Shown here: positions 44,353 through 53,157 of the stretch, one piece after another
Position numbering within the stretch: position 1 is the stretch's first letter
Layout: each line of letters opens with the position of its first letter
Assembly (NCBI GenBank): GCA_002825465.1
Contig: PJER01000009.1
Location: 1 to 64,000, forward strand
Reading direction: 5' to 3'
DNA length: 64,000 bases
From: Candidatus Thorarchaeota archaeon MP8T_1
Lineage (GTDB): Archaea > Asgardarchaeota > Thorarchaeia > Thorarchaeales > Thorarchaeaceae
Position numbers and translations under genes: made by a program
Notes under the pieces: generated by a model
What the model was told of the DNA's origin: nothing
Seen by the model: the letters and a program-made list of their open reading frames with translations, nothing else
Database searches by the model: none

Positions 44353-46749
44353 TTAATTTGAGGCATCTGGCCCTTCAAAACGTACGAATGCCACATTAAG
44401 TTCAAGTGTGTAGAGAAAATCAGTCACATACATGATAATGGGCTGCCTTTGTTGAACGTCACTATTCCATTCGAAAATTCGAATTTCAAGGTCACTTTGA
44501 TATGGAGCTGAGACCTGAATCTGGGTTGCACCTGCTCTCAACCATACTACTTTGTGTGTAGGTCCATAGATTGTATTGAAGATAGTTGTTTGTCCAATTT
44601 GAGAACTATACTCGCTGATGTCTACCCCATTTGATTCTATTAGATGAACATCATCCAAATTGCCACTTTCAAAGTAAAGGATATTCAGTGATTCAGTATA
44701 AACTTCAGTATGCTCATCAGTATACGAATATTGAATATACTCAACATACGGGTTCCCCTCATCATCCATATCAAGAACCTCGACTGCTATGACATGCTTC
44801 ACTGTCACAGTGAATTCAATAGTTACAGTATAAACATCATTCCAATCAAGACCATCGATCTGAAATTCAACTTTCATTTTGAAATCTGTGATGCCTTTGG
44901 GTGGTTCATTAGGGAATGGTACATTCAGTGGTCCTCCAAAATCAAATGTTGCGTCAGCATATCCCTTGTTATCAGTTGAATCATAATCCGTGACAGTATA
45001 TTGATTTCGTGAGTAGTATTGCGTTCCTTCATACAGAAAGAGCGAAAAATGTCCTAGGTATTTTATATATGATCCAACTCCAGGAATTAAACCAATGGTT
45101 TCTAAAGCAAGACCAATTGCACTATTGTAAACTGGATTGCTTTCAGTTCCACCATTATACGCATTAATTTTGCTTGAAGTAACTTTTACATTACCTCTCT
45201 CATTAAGTTGCATATTTTCTACATATGCTGAAATTGATACGCTGTCAACAATATTATATTCAGTTAATGTAATCCCGTGAGATTCTGACTGATCATCATT
45301 CATCCCTACTGAGATTGCTGCTTCTAGTGTTGGAGACTGACTACTTGACATTCCAACAGTATTAACTGAGTTACCTAGAATGATATCATACCCTACACCT
45401 ACATCATCAGTATCATACTCGTTTCCGAAAGTGAAAGAGCCATCTCCAGGAGTAGTAGTGATTCCTGCACAATTCTTTTCGAGTACGCCATCAGGAGATT
45501 CACTGGTTATAATTGAGGGATAACCATCACCTGAAATTGTATAATAATCAAGATAGGCCACTAATCCTCCATTAGATATAGTTGCGTCATTAAAACCCCA
45601 AGCTAGGTTGTACACTGCATAAGTAGGAACTCCAGGGTTATCTGCAGTTGGCACTCTGTTTATCGTTAGAGTTCGCACAAGCCATCCGGTATCAGAGATT
45701 CCTTCCCAATTGTCTTCATACTTCCAAAGCCAGTCATCTTCATCCAAGGGATCCCCTTGATATCGTATTATTCCCAATCTGAAATTCGCTCCATCAAGTA
45801 TAGCTGGAGGAAAATATGGTGCATATCCTGGACTTGCAAATCTGAAACGAATTTCAATCTCAAGATCATCGAATCCAGTCCATCCAAAAAGATCGATTCT
45901 TCCTGAGATATATGTAGAGCTACTACCTGAGTTGGGAACTCCAATCACTGCAGCCGCACCATCTATAAGGTCCATTGTGCCCAAAAAACCTGTGCTGGCT
46001 ACATCCCAGTACTCTTCCATCACCATTTGGCTATCATAATCAAATCCAAAAGTTGTTATTTCAGATTTATAGGGTAAACGTTGTATCACTACATTTCCCA
46101 TATCGCACACAGTTCCTGATACAGCGGCTGTCTTCTCATTGCTCTGATATCCTTCCTGATTTACAATGACTCGGAAACTACTGATTGACAAAGTCGTTGT
46201 ATAAGTATATGTAAAAGATCCATCAACTGCGTTTGTTGATGCATATCCTAGGAAGGTTGTATCCTGATATACAGCAACTGTAGATCCAGGCACATCAATT
46301 CCTTTGTGATAATCAATGACATTACCTTGGACAGTATATGTAGTAGAGGGTTTCTTAGTAAGATAGACATTCCCGAAGATGCAGTATGATCCGGCAGGTT
46401 CCTGGTATACTGTCTTGGAATAATACTCTGTATGTGACACTACAATCTTGAATTGTACAATTGGGTATGACGTCCGATATGTCATAACGAAGTACCCACT
46501 AGCATCAGTCAATCTGTACCCAATGTAAGTCGCATCTTTGTAGATGTTGACCCGCGCCTGATATATCGGATTACCAGAGCCCTCCTCCCTTATCCAACCT
46601 TTAATTGTGTAGGTGACAATTGATGGTGGTGGTGGATCAATTGGGTCTATAAAGATTGCATCAACAGAGGAAAACAATGTTGTACTTCCTAAGATTCCAA
46701 GTATCAAACATGTAAATAGAATTACATGTATTCGTCCTTTTTTATTCAT
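44353..46749 (-). CDS. Large secreted protein with two carboxypeptidase-regulatory-like domains
   Basis: 798 residues. Signal peptide about 1-32 (MNKKGRIHVILFTCLILGIL). Two tandem prealbumin-like CarboxypepD-reg domains (about 45-130 starting TYTIKGWIREEGSGNPIYQARV, and 135-215 starting TYTVQGNVIDYHKGIDVPGSTV). The remaining 580 residues are beta-rich with many Tyr, Thr, Asp and N-x-S/T sites and no recognised family. No C-terminal membrane helix, so it is either released or held by another protein. Likely an extracellular adhesion or cell-wall component. Confidence 0.7.
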   Translation of the reverse strand: MNKKGRIHVILFTCLILGILGSTTLFSSVDAIFIDPIDPPPPSIVTYTIKGWIREEGSGNPIYQARVNIYKDATYIGYRLTDASGYFVMTYRTSYPIVQFKIVVSHTEYYSKTVYQEPAGSYCIFGNVYLTKKPSTTYTVQGNVIDYHKGIDVPGSTVAVYQDTTFLGYASTNAVDGSFTYTYTTTLSISSFRVIVNQEGYQSNEKTAAVSGTVCDMGNVVIQRLPYKSEITTFGFDYDSQMVMEEYWDVASTGFLGTMDLIDGAAAVIGVPNSGSSSTYISGRIDLFGWTGFDDLEIEIRFRFASPGYAPYFPPAILDGANFRLGIIRYQGDPLDEDDWLWKYEDNWEGISDTGWLVRTLTINRVPTADNPGVPTYAVYNLAWGFNDATISNGGLVAYLDYYTISGDGYPSIITSESPDGVLEKNCAGITTTPGDGSFTFGNEYDTDDVGVGYDIILGNSVNTVGMSSSQSPTLEAAISVGMNDDQSESHGITLTEYNIVDSVSISAYVENMQLNERGNVKVTSSKINAYNGGTESNPVYNSAIGLALETIGLIPGVGSYIKYLGHFSLFLYEGTQYYSRNQYTVTDYDSTDNKGYADATFDFGGPLNVPFPNEPPKGITDFKMKVEFQIDGLDWNDVYTVTIEFTVTVKHVIAVEVLDMDDEGNPYVEYIQYSYTDEHTEVYTESLNILYFESGNLDDVHLIESNGVDISEYSSQIGQTTIFNTIYGPTHKVVWLRAGATQIQVSAPYQSDLEIRIFEWNSDVQQRQPIIMYVTDFLYTLELNVAFVRFEGPDASN

Positions 46750-46944
46750 GTGTATCCTTCCACGATTTTTTAGTTAGTAGAATTTCATCTTACACTCTAG
46801 TATGGTGAATCACTATGAAACTCTCCCTAACGCATTTTAATTGTGCGTATGTATCAATTTAAAGTTGTTCAATTTTGGGCATTGCAACAATAATTCTAGG
46901 GTTCAAAGATTGTCTTTTCACGATTTTATTTAATGCATTCTCAC

Positions 46945-47193
46945 TTAGATAGAGGTCTTTGTCCTTGGAATGAAGACGAAGGGTATTGACCAAGCCAATG
47001 GATAAATGAATGACATTACAGCTTGAAATGGAATTGTGAACGGAGAGTAGAAGAATGCTATCACTAAGTAGCCATACGGAATAACATTGAGCAAGATCAA
47101 AGCAATGAAGTAAATTACAAGTCCTAAAGCAAATCCAAAGAATCCCAATCTTTCCTTTACATATGATGGACCAAACAGATTGTATTCACTCAT
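46945..47193 (-). CDS. Small membrane protein, two or three TM segments
   Basis: 82 residues. Start at the ATG at 47193 after GGTGGGG. Hydrophobic helices at about 15-38 and 40-72, end FIPRTKTSI positive and so probably cytosolic. No family recognised. Confidence 0.5.
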   Translation of the reverse strand: MSEYNLFGPSYVKERLGFFGFALGLVIYFIALILLNVIPYGYLVIAFFYSPFTIPFQAVMSFIYPLAWSIPFVFIPRTKTSI

Positions 47194-47256
47194 TTCCCCA
47201 CCAACCTAAATTAGACTCTGTTTGAAATCATATATAGTTTAAGAAAAAAGCAGATG

Positions 47257-47286
47257 AGGAGTAGAAACCTGAAAGGCTCTACTCCT
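47257..47286 (-). terminator. Hairpin terminator of the SAM synthetase gene
   Basis: AGGAGTAGA (47257-47265) pairs perfectly with TCTACTCCT (47278-47286); 13 bases after the minus-strand stop codon and followed on that strand by CTTTTTTCTT. Confidence 0.75.
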
Positions 47287-47299
47287 ATTTTAAACGATA

Positions 47300-48499
47300 T
47301 TACCAGAGTTGGTATTGTCTCTTTACGAAGCCTTCCCAAACACGAGGTAGCTTAGCAATCACTTCTTCAGTGATAGACTCAACTGACTTTCTAACTTTAT
47401 CTAGATCGCAATCTCCAAAGAGTTCAATATTAATTGCCTTTGGTTCAGTTATTGGAGCTCCGATCTGTGATACCAAGTAACAGTAGACTTGTGATAGGTC
47501 CGGGTGCTCCTTGTAGACCCGTTCAGTAATCTCTCGAGCAGCCACGTTGTAGGTTTTACCAACATGTGAAACTGGGTTCTTACCTGCTGCTGCTTCAAGT
47601 GTCATAGGTCTGTAAGGTGTGATAAGTCCGTTTGCTCGATTACCTCGACCTACTTGTCCATCATCTCCATGTTCAGCAGAAGTTCCAGTAACAGTAAGGT
47701 AGAATAGATTATCTTTTGGACTGTCTGCAGTGTTCACACTGACTTCGGTTTCCATATCAGTGATCTTCACAGCAAGGTCTGAAACAATGTCTTTGATGCC
47801 TTCCATAACACTCGCGTATTCATCTTTGTCTTTAGTTTCGCTTGAGATGATAGCTGCAGCGACCTGAACATGAATCTTGTCATCTATGCGAGTGCCCATG
47901 ATTTTAATATCTTCACCAATCTGTGGCCATTGCTTCTTCACTTTTGGACTGTTCAATAATTGTTCAGACTCTAAGGTGATCAATTCAGTTGGTGACATTG
48001 GTGCATAACCAACACCAAAACTCGTGTCATTTGCACGTGGTATTCCTCTCTCAAGATCAAAGTTACCAACTAGGTCAGTACTTCCTGCACGAATCTTGTA
48101 ATCAATGATAACATCGCTGTTCACATCAAGGTGAGGGAGATCTTGGTGCAACCACTCTCTTGTGTGCTCAACAGCAAACTTACCGACAGGCACCTGTCGT
48201 TCATAATCTTTATCGACGACATCTACAGCTCTACCACTCATGAGGATATAGATTGGCTCAATGACGTCTCCGCCTCCAAACTTGGCATTCGATTGACCAC
48301 CAACTAGAAGGACTTTGTCAACATTATGATGTTGGACCTGGTCAAAGGTTTCCATGTAATATTCACTAAGGCGTACGCTCAATTCTTCAGCAGCCTTATC
48401 GCATAGTGTGTCTGGATGTCCCTTTCCCTTACGTTCAACGATTTCAACTTCGAGTTTATCTACGGAGGGTCCTGCTCCGCGTGTGACTTTTAAATTCAT
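47300..48499 (-). CDS. S-adenosylmethionine synthetase, archaeal type
   Basis: 399 residues, the normal length for archaeal methionine adenosyltransferase, which is a separate group from bacterial MetK. Conserved segments: ERKGKGHPDTLCDKAAEELS, VLLVGGQSNAKFGGG, GSTDLVGNF, and GRGNRANGLITPYRPM. ATG 48499 is preferred to 48508; the upstream site is weak (GGTTGAT). It makes SAM from methionine and ATP. Divergent from an XRE-CBS regulator with a dyad-rich region between. Confidence 0.95.
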   Translation of the reverse strand: MNLKVTRGAGPSVDKLEVEIVERKGKGHPDTLCDKAAEELSVRLSEYYMETFDQVQHHNVDKVLLVGGQSNAKFGGGDVIEPIYILMSGRAVDVVDKDYERQVPVGKFAVEHTREWLHQDLPHLDVNSDVIIDYKIRAGSTDLVGNFDLERGIPRANDTSFGVGYAPMSPTELITLESEQLLNSPKVKKQWPQIGEDIKIMGTRIDDKIHVQVAAAIISSETKDKDEYASVMEGIKDIVSDLAVKITDMETEVSVNTADSPKDNLFYLTVTGTSAEHGDDGQVGRGNRANGLITPYRPMTLEAAAGKNPVSHVGKTYNVAAREITERVYKEHPDLSQVYCYLVSQIGAPITEPKAINIELFGDCDLDKVRKSVESITEEVIAKLPRVWEGFVKRQYQLW

Positions 48500-48540
48500 T
48501 ATTATCAACCCGATTATCTTTCCACCGAGCTCGATTATTT

Positions 48541-48601
48541 ACCCATAAATAACTTTTCATGGGTCATTCACATCAGTAATATTTCAAAGAATTTATATTA
48601 C
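48541..48601. promoter_or_regulatory. Two inverted repeats between SAM synthetase and the XRE-CBS regulator
   Basis: ACCCAT (48541-48546) with ATGGGT (48559-48564) flanks the A/T-rich element TTATTTAT of the minus-strand gene. GTAATAT (48576-48582) with ATATTAC (48595-48601) overlaps TTTATATTA, the apparent TATA box of the plus-strand regulator. Each repeat thus covers one promoter, as operators would. Confidence 0.45.
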
Positions 48602-48629
48602 TAATGGGAATATGTTCATTTGAAGAATA

Positions 48630-49160
48630 ATGATGTCAGTTGGAAGTCTTCAAAATCTTAGACGCGAAATCGGAATGACTCAATCTGATTTGGCAATAGA
48701 GGTTGGTGTTTCACAGTCTTATATTGCAAGACTTGAACGAGGCACATTGGATCCCAAGCTATCAGTAGTGACTAAGATTTTCGAAGTATTGACAAGTAGA
48801 CAGAGCAAACCTTGTAATGAAATAATGACGAGAGATCCAAAGACAGTAGATGCTCGAGACCCTGCTTCTGTTGCTGTGAAAGCAATGCGAAGAAGAAAGT
48901 TTTCACAGATGCCAGTTCTTCGGGGAACACAGATTATTGGTATCATCACTGAACAAGATATCATTCGTAATCTCCAACATGATATGAGCGAGCTTTCAGT
49001 TCAAGCTGTAATGAGTCCTGAGGGTGTACCTATGGTAGATGGAATTACTCCTATTAATTTCATTATTCCATTATTTCAGAAATATCAGGCTATTCTTGTT
49101 CAGAATCAGGGTAGAATTCAGGGAATAATTACAAGATCTGATCTCCTTAAACTAACCTGA
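48630..49160 (+). CDS. XRE-type HTH regulator with two CBS domains
   Basis: 176 residues. HTH_3 domain about 5-60 (LRREIGMTQSDLAIEVGVSQSYIARLERG), then a CBS pair (MTRDPKTVDARDPASVAVKAMRRRKFSQMPVL and VMSPEGVPMVDGITPINFIIPLF). This architecture is widespread in archaea. CBS pairs bind adenosyl ligands such as AMP, ATP, SAM or methylthioadenosine; here the neighbour makes SAM. Start at the first of two adjacent ATGs; the TATA box at 48592-48600 lies about 30 bases upstream, so the leader is short or absent. Confidence 0.85.
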   Translation: MMSVGSLQNLRREIGMTQSDLAIEVGVSQSYIARLERGTLDPKLSVVTKIFEVLTSRQSKPCNEIMTRDPKTVDARDPASVAVKAMRRRKFSQMPVLRGTQIIGIITEQDIIRNLQHDMSELSVQAVMSPEGVPMVDGITPINFIIPLFQKYQAILVQNQGRIQGIITRSDLLKLT

Positions 49161-49239
49161 ACTACATCGTTAATTCATAGATGTGAATCGTACTAGTTGC
49201 AAACAATATGATTTACAACAATAAGCATAACCCTCATAC

Positions 49240-49248
49240 TTTATTTAT
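49240..49248 (+). promoter_or_regulatory. TATA box of the helicase gene
   Basis: TTTATTTAT, about 50 bases before the ATG at 49295; a transcript start near 49270 leaves a leader carrying the GGAGGA site at 49279-49284. Confidence 0.5.
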
Positions 49249-49294
49249 CTGTGAGTTAAAACGAGCATGCTTGGAATCGGAGGAAGCGCACCAC

Positions 49295-51748
49295 ATGAAA
49301 CGATTACATCCTGATTTAGTTAGAGTGATTAAAGCACTTGGAATCACAGAATTGAATGATGTTCAAAAGGCCGCAGCAAAGGGAGGTCTCTATACTAAGA
49401 CTGGTGATTACGCCTTAGTTTCACAGAGTAGAACAGGGAAAAGTTTTGCAGGCTCACTTCTTGTGGCAAATGAAATGTTCAAGCATTTGGAAGAAGATCC
49501 GGAAACAGCTGCAGTATCTATCTTCATCGCTCCATTTCATGCGTCTGCGAGAGAAACATCGAATCTACTCTCAAAGCTCTTTGGATGGTTTTTGAGACCT
49601 CTAGTGTTAGTAGGAGAAGTTCGTCAGAGTGAGATTCTAGTTCAACTGTCTAAGGGTCTCTCTCCCAACGTCATTATCGCAACTCCTGGAGCTATGCAAG
49701 ATGTGATTCGAGTCAAGTCTGCCAGGGAATGGCTACTTGCGAGAAAGATAGTGACAGTTGTTTACGATGATGTTCATTCAATTTTGCATGATCCTCTTCG
49801 TGGATCGATTCTGATAGAGATATCTGATTTCTTCGCTCATTGCGTTTCGTGTAAACCTCGATCACTTGTACTTTCTGCTGTATTTGATAATCCAGAGCGA
49901 TTGGAAAAGTTGTTCCATGTGAATCTTCTCAAAGATACGACTGACTACAATCCTCCCACTTTCAATCTGGTCAAATACAAGTCTACGACCGAAAAGAAAC
50001 AACAACTGCATGAATATCTAGAGGAATTGGCTGAAGAAGGCCAACGAACTCTTGTCTACATGAAGATGATCAGTAACATTGAGGAGCTTTTAAAGGAAAA
50101 AGGAGGTGAGCTGCTTGACCTTGTCACCTATGACCTAGATCCTCTCGTAAGATCTCGACTTGAGAAAATTGCTTTAGTTCTAGATGATTTAGGATATGTG
50201 CAATCAGAATTCATCACTAGAGGAATTGGATGTTATCATGGACAAATGGAAGATGAGCACCGTTGGTTTGTTGAATGGGCTTTTCGAAGAAAACATCTTA
50301 GGATGCTATTTGGTACTGAATCACTTGCGTATGGAGTCAATACTCCAGTATCACATGTTGTGATGGAGTCTCCAGGAATTGATGAGATTTTCAGACAATC
50401 TATGATGGCTCGGGCAGTTCGCCTAAGAAAGGGTTGGGGCAAACCAGGCACTTGCACCGTGTTCACAAAGACCATCAAGGATGTGAAGGCACTAGAGCAA
50501 GTGTATTTCAAACCCACTTTGCCAATCAGGTTCATGAGTAACAGTAACATCTCCAGAATTCAGCTGGGTATGATTGGACTTGGACTGATGAACTCTGATA
50601 AAGAACGAAAGATTCTCTCAGATAGATTGGGCTTACTCTTTAAGAAAGGCTCAACAGGTCGAGTCCTGAAAGAACTCGAAAAGCGAGAACCTATTCTCGT
50701 TGAGGCATCCACTTCGGGTTACACGCTAACTAGTTTTGGTCATGCGACATTCTGTAGCGGTCTCTCCGCAGAACAGTGTTACATAATTGTACAAGGAATA
50801 GACATGCTTGCAGAATCAGAGAAAAAACCTACTGAGTTTGATCTACTACTCCTCATCAATGCTGGGAGTGTACTAGATCGACCAGTGGGGAAGACGAAGA
50901 AGGAGTTGGACCATGATCTTCAGCAGTTCCTACAGAAATCTGCTGATTCTGTCATTCTCTCCAAGATTCTCGATACTGATGCAGAGATTGAATGGCGGAT
51001 TCCAATCGAGTATGCCAGTTTAGCTTTTACACATATTTCTGAAGATTTGCATTTTGAACAGAGTTCGAGGAAAAGTATTGGTCGCCTTATAGTAGAAATG
51101 AGGTTGTTCACTCCAAATTTTGTGGCATTCTTGGAGGCATTAAGAGAAACTAAAGCATTTGGTGATGAGAAGAATTACAATGAGGTTGTTAAGAGGCTTT
51201 TATCTCTGCTCAGCTCAAAGAAACTTTCCGAGCTTATTTTTGGTTCTGAAAAGAGTACTAGTAGCTTTAGGGGGAAGGACCTCTCATTCATAGATTTTGG
51301 AGATATCGAAAAATCAATCGATGCAACTCTCACATCCACTCTAAATCCCTACCAGAAGATACAGCTCCTTGATCTTCTTGACACTGTTGAAAACACTACT
51401 TCTGCATTTGTTGATTTACTTTCAAAATCGAAAAATGATGAAGATGCTAATGCGGCACTGAATACGGTTCTAAATTTCAGTAAGGAAGGTCGAATAGGAA
51501 GTAACCTCCTTCGAGCTCTAGAAGAAGAAGGTGTAGTTGAACGAGGGACAATGGATAGCTTGTTGAATAGTTTCACTGAGCGTGCAGAAGAGATTCAGAA
51601 TCGAACTGATGCTCCTGCAAAGGCTGCTAAAGTCTTGATTTCATTATTCACAGGTGATGTTGTTGGCCTTACGACCGGTGGAATCAATGCGCTCCGCCTT
51701 GTTCTTGGTAGAACCAGGGGTCGAGTTGACACAAGCGGGCTTTCATAA
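49295..51748 (+). CDS. Divergent Ski2-like SF2 helicase
   Basis: 817 residues from the ATG at 49295, 10 bases after GGAGGA. Q-motif-like LNDVQKAAAKGGL, Walker A S-R-T-G-K-S (residues 45-50), ATPG (129-132), and DDVH (158-161) in place of DEAH/DEVH. Motif III reads LSAV where SAT is usual. Motif VI reads QSMMARAVRLRKGWGKPG, in which the two glycines of the QxxGRAGR of Ski2/Hel308 helicases are Ala and Val, while both arginines remain. The C-terminal 450 residues match no known accessory domain by eye. It may be an ATPase with weak or altered unwinding. DNA or RNA substrate unknown. Confidence 0.7.
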   Translation: MKRLHPDLVRVIKALGITELNDVQKAAAKGGLYTKTGDYALVSQSRTGKSFAGSLLVANEMFKHLEEDPETAAVSIFIAPFHASARETSNLLSKLFGWFLRPLVLVGEVRQSEILVQLSKGLSPNVIIATPGAMQDVIRVKSAREWLLARKIVTVVYDDVHSILHDPLRGSILIEISDFFAHCVSCKPRSLVLSAVFDNPERLEKLFHVNLLKDTTDYNPPTFNLVKYKSTTEKKQQLHEYLEELAEEGQRTLVYMKMISNIEELLKEKGGELLDLVTYDLDPLVRSRLEKIALVLDDLGYVQSEFITRGIGCYHGQMEDEHRWFVEWAFRRKHLRMLFGTESLAYGVNTPVSHVVMESPGIDEIFRQSMMARAVRLRKGWGKPGTCTVFTKTIKDVKALEQVYFKPTLPIRFMSNSNISRIQLGMIGLGLMNSDKERKILSDRLGLLFKKGSTGRVLKELEKREPILVEASTSGYTLTSFGHATFCSGLSAEQCYIIVQGIDMLAESEKKPTEFDLLLLINAGSVLDRPVGKTKKELDHDLQQFLQKSADSVILSKILDTDAEIEWRIPIEYASLAFTHISEDLHFEQSSRKSIGRLIVEMRLFTPNFVAFLEALRETKAFGDEKNYNEVVKRLLSLLSSKKLSELIFGSEKSTSSFRGKDLSFIDFGDIEKSIDATLTSTLNPYQKIQLLDLLDTVENTTSAFVDLLSKSKNDEDANAALNTVLNFSKEGRIGSNLLRALEEEGVVERGTMDSLLNSFTERAEEIQNRTDAPAKAAKVLISLFTGDVVGLTTGGINALRLVLGRTRGRVDTSGLS

Positions 51749-51839
51749 CAAAGCATTAGCTCATTAAGCAGAAATAGTTACAATTTGTGCCCCAGAGAAT
51801 GTCTTATATGGCAAAAAATGGGAATTACATTCGGAGTAG

Positions 51840-52505
51840 ATGCATCAATTGGCCAATTACCTAGATACACTCGACGACCTCCGCGAGTCCCTTGATACAT
51901 TTGTGGAAAAATGGGCAAACATTCAGCGCAAGTCAGCGAAAGCTATCCAGGCCGTTACAAATACAATTATGCAGATTGAGCATCTTGGAGGACCTCTTGG
52001 AAAACTCGATGGATTTGATAACATTCGAGAAAATACCAAAGGTATACTCCTCGTGAATTTATATGATAAACTTGTTCCAGCATTAGAATCCTCAATTCGT
52101 GAGTTTACGAAGCTAATGCATATGTTCGAGAATCTCCGACATACATCTTCAAGTATTCAGACTCTTACCGAAACCATGCGCTGTGATGTTTCTGAATCAC
52201 CAGAATTAGAGGATCTTGTTGGTTTTCTTGATCTAATCATGATTAGTATACGAGATATCCTAAACATGTATGAATCTGAATTCTTGGTCAAGCTTACAAT
52301 ATTCAGAGACTTCGAAGAGAGTGCAATTGAGATAGGAGTTGTAAGTAATTATCTGACTATTTGGATGGTTGAACCAAATATCGAAGCTAGTTCAAGAGAT
52401 AAGTTGCTCAAGGATTTGGACGAGCATATCGAATTACTTCGAGATGTCTTTAATGGGAAGACTGGTATTCGAATCCCTGACACATACAAGAAAGTAGAGC
52501 TCTGA
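51840..52505 (+). CDS. Hypothetical all-helical protein
   Basis: 221 residues, almost entirely amphipathic helices with no Cys pair or membrane segment; long coiled-coil-like stretches (LDDLRESLDTFVEKWANIQRK, DKLLKDLDEHIELLRDVF). Starts at the ATG at 51840 after GGAG, with CTTATATGG at 51803-51811 as its TATA box. It follows the helicase in the same direction by 91 bases and has its own promoter. No family recognised. Confidence 0.6.
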   Translation: MHQLANYLDTLDDLRESLDTFVEKWANIQRKSAKAIQAVTNTIMQIEHLGGPLGKLDGFDNIRENTKGILLVNLYDKLVPALESSIREFTKLMHMFENLRHTSSSIQTLTETMRCDVSESPELEDLVGFLDLIMISIRDILNMYESEFLVKLTIFRDFEESAIEIGVVSNYLTIWMVEPNIEASSRDKLLKDLDEHIELLRDVFNGKTGIRIPDTYKKVEL

Positions 52506-52518
52506 AGTCTTGTTTTTA

Positions 52519-52555
52519 GATGGGCTAGACCAAAAGAGATAATTCTTGGTCCATC
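52519..52555 (+). terminator. Candidate terminator after the helical protein gene
   Basis: GACCAA (52528-52533) pairs with TTGGTC (52546-52551) and the flanking GATGG with CCATC, with an unpaired bulge, 14 bases after the stop codon. The U-run after it is only three bases, so termination is uncertain. Confidence 0.35.
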
Positions 52556-52566
52556 TTTGACTAGGT

Positions 52567-53139
52567 ATGAGCGATTCCCATTATCCAAGTTGGGTGGATT
52601 TGTTAGATGATGTTACTGGTGTAGTAATGATAGCTGTGGCTATCGCTGCAATTTTAGAGCTTGGATTCGATGTTGTCATTGCGTTTGAAATATTTGCACT
52701 GGGACTGTTACTCACTGGTGCAACTTGGCTGGTCTGGGGTATTTATGTAATGAAAACGAATACCTACGCTCGAGCCTTCATGATTGTTACAGGGATTTCG
52801 GTCATGGGATTATCGATAATTGATTTCCTTTTCTTATCATTACCTGTAGATTTCCTGATAATTTTCCCTGCAATCGGAATGATAATGATTGGTTTATCTA
52901 GAATCGTTCTTGGGGTAATAGTCGGAGATATCCCTCTCTGGATACAGATGTTACAAGTCCTAGCAGGGATACTCACTCTCAATCTTGCTGCTTTCGTTTT
53001 CATATTTCCAAATGTGAATCTCGAGATTTTATTGATCTTCTTGTTAATCTCAATGATAGCAAACGGATTGGTTAGAGTTATCATAGGTCGCTCTATTGTT
53101 CCACAGAAGTGTGCTGAACCAACAAGCCCTCAGAGTTGA
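52567..53139 (+). CDS. Six-TM membrane protein (HdeD/DUF308-like)
   Basis: 190 residues. Six hydrophobic helices in three pairs with the repeated layout of the DUF308/HdeD family (ILEIGFDVVIAFEIFALGLLLTG-like, then a GLSRIVLGVIVG segment). Short cytosolic ends. HdeD proteins are linked to acid resistance in bacteria, but archaeal members have no known role. It converges on the P-type ATPase. Confidence 0.55.
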   Translation: MSDSHYPSWVDLLDDVTGVVMIAVAIAAILELGFDVVIAFEIFALGLLLTGATWLVWGIYVMKTNTYARAFMIVTGISVMGLSIIDFLFLSLPVDFLIIFPAIGMIMIGLSRIVLGVIVGDIPLWIQMLQVLAGILTLNLAAFVFIFPNVNLEILLIFLLISMIANGLVRVIIGRSIVPQKCAEPTSPQS

Positions 53140-53157
53140 AGAAGTAGAAAGTTTCCT

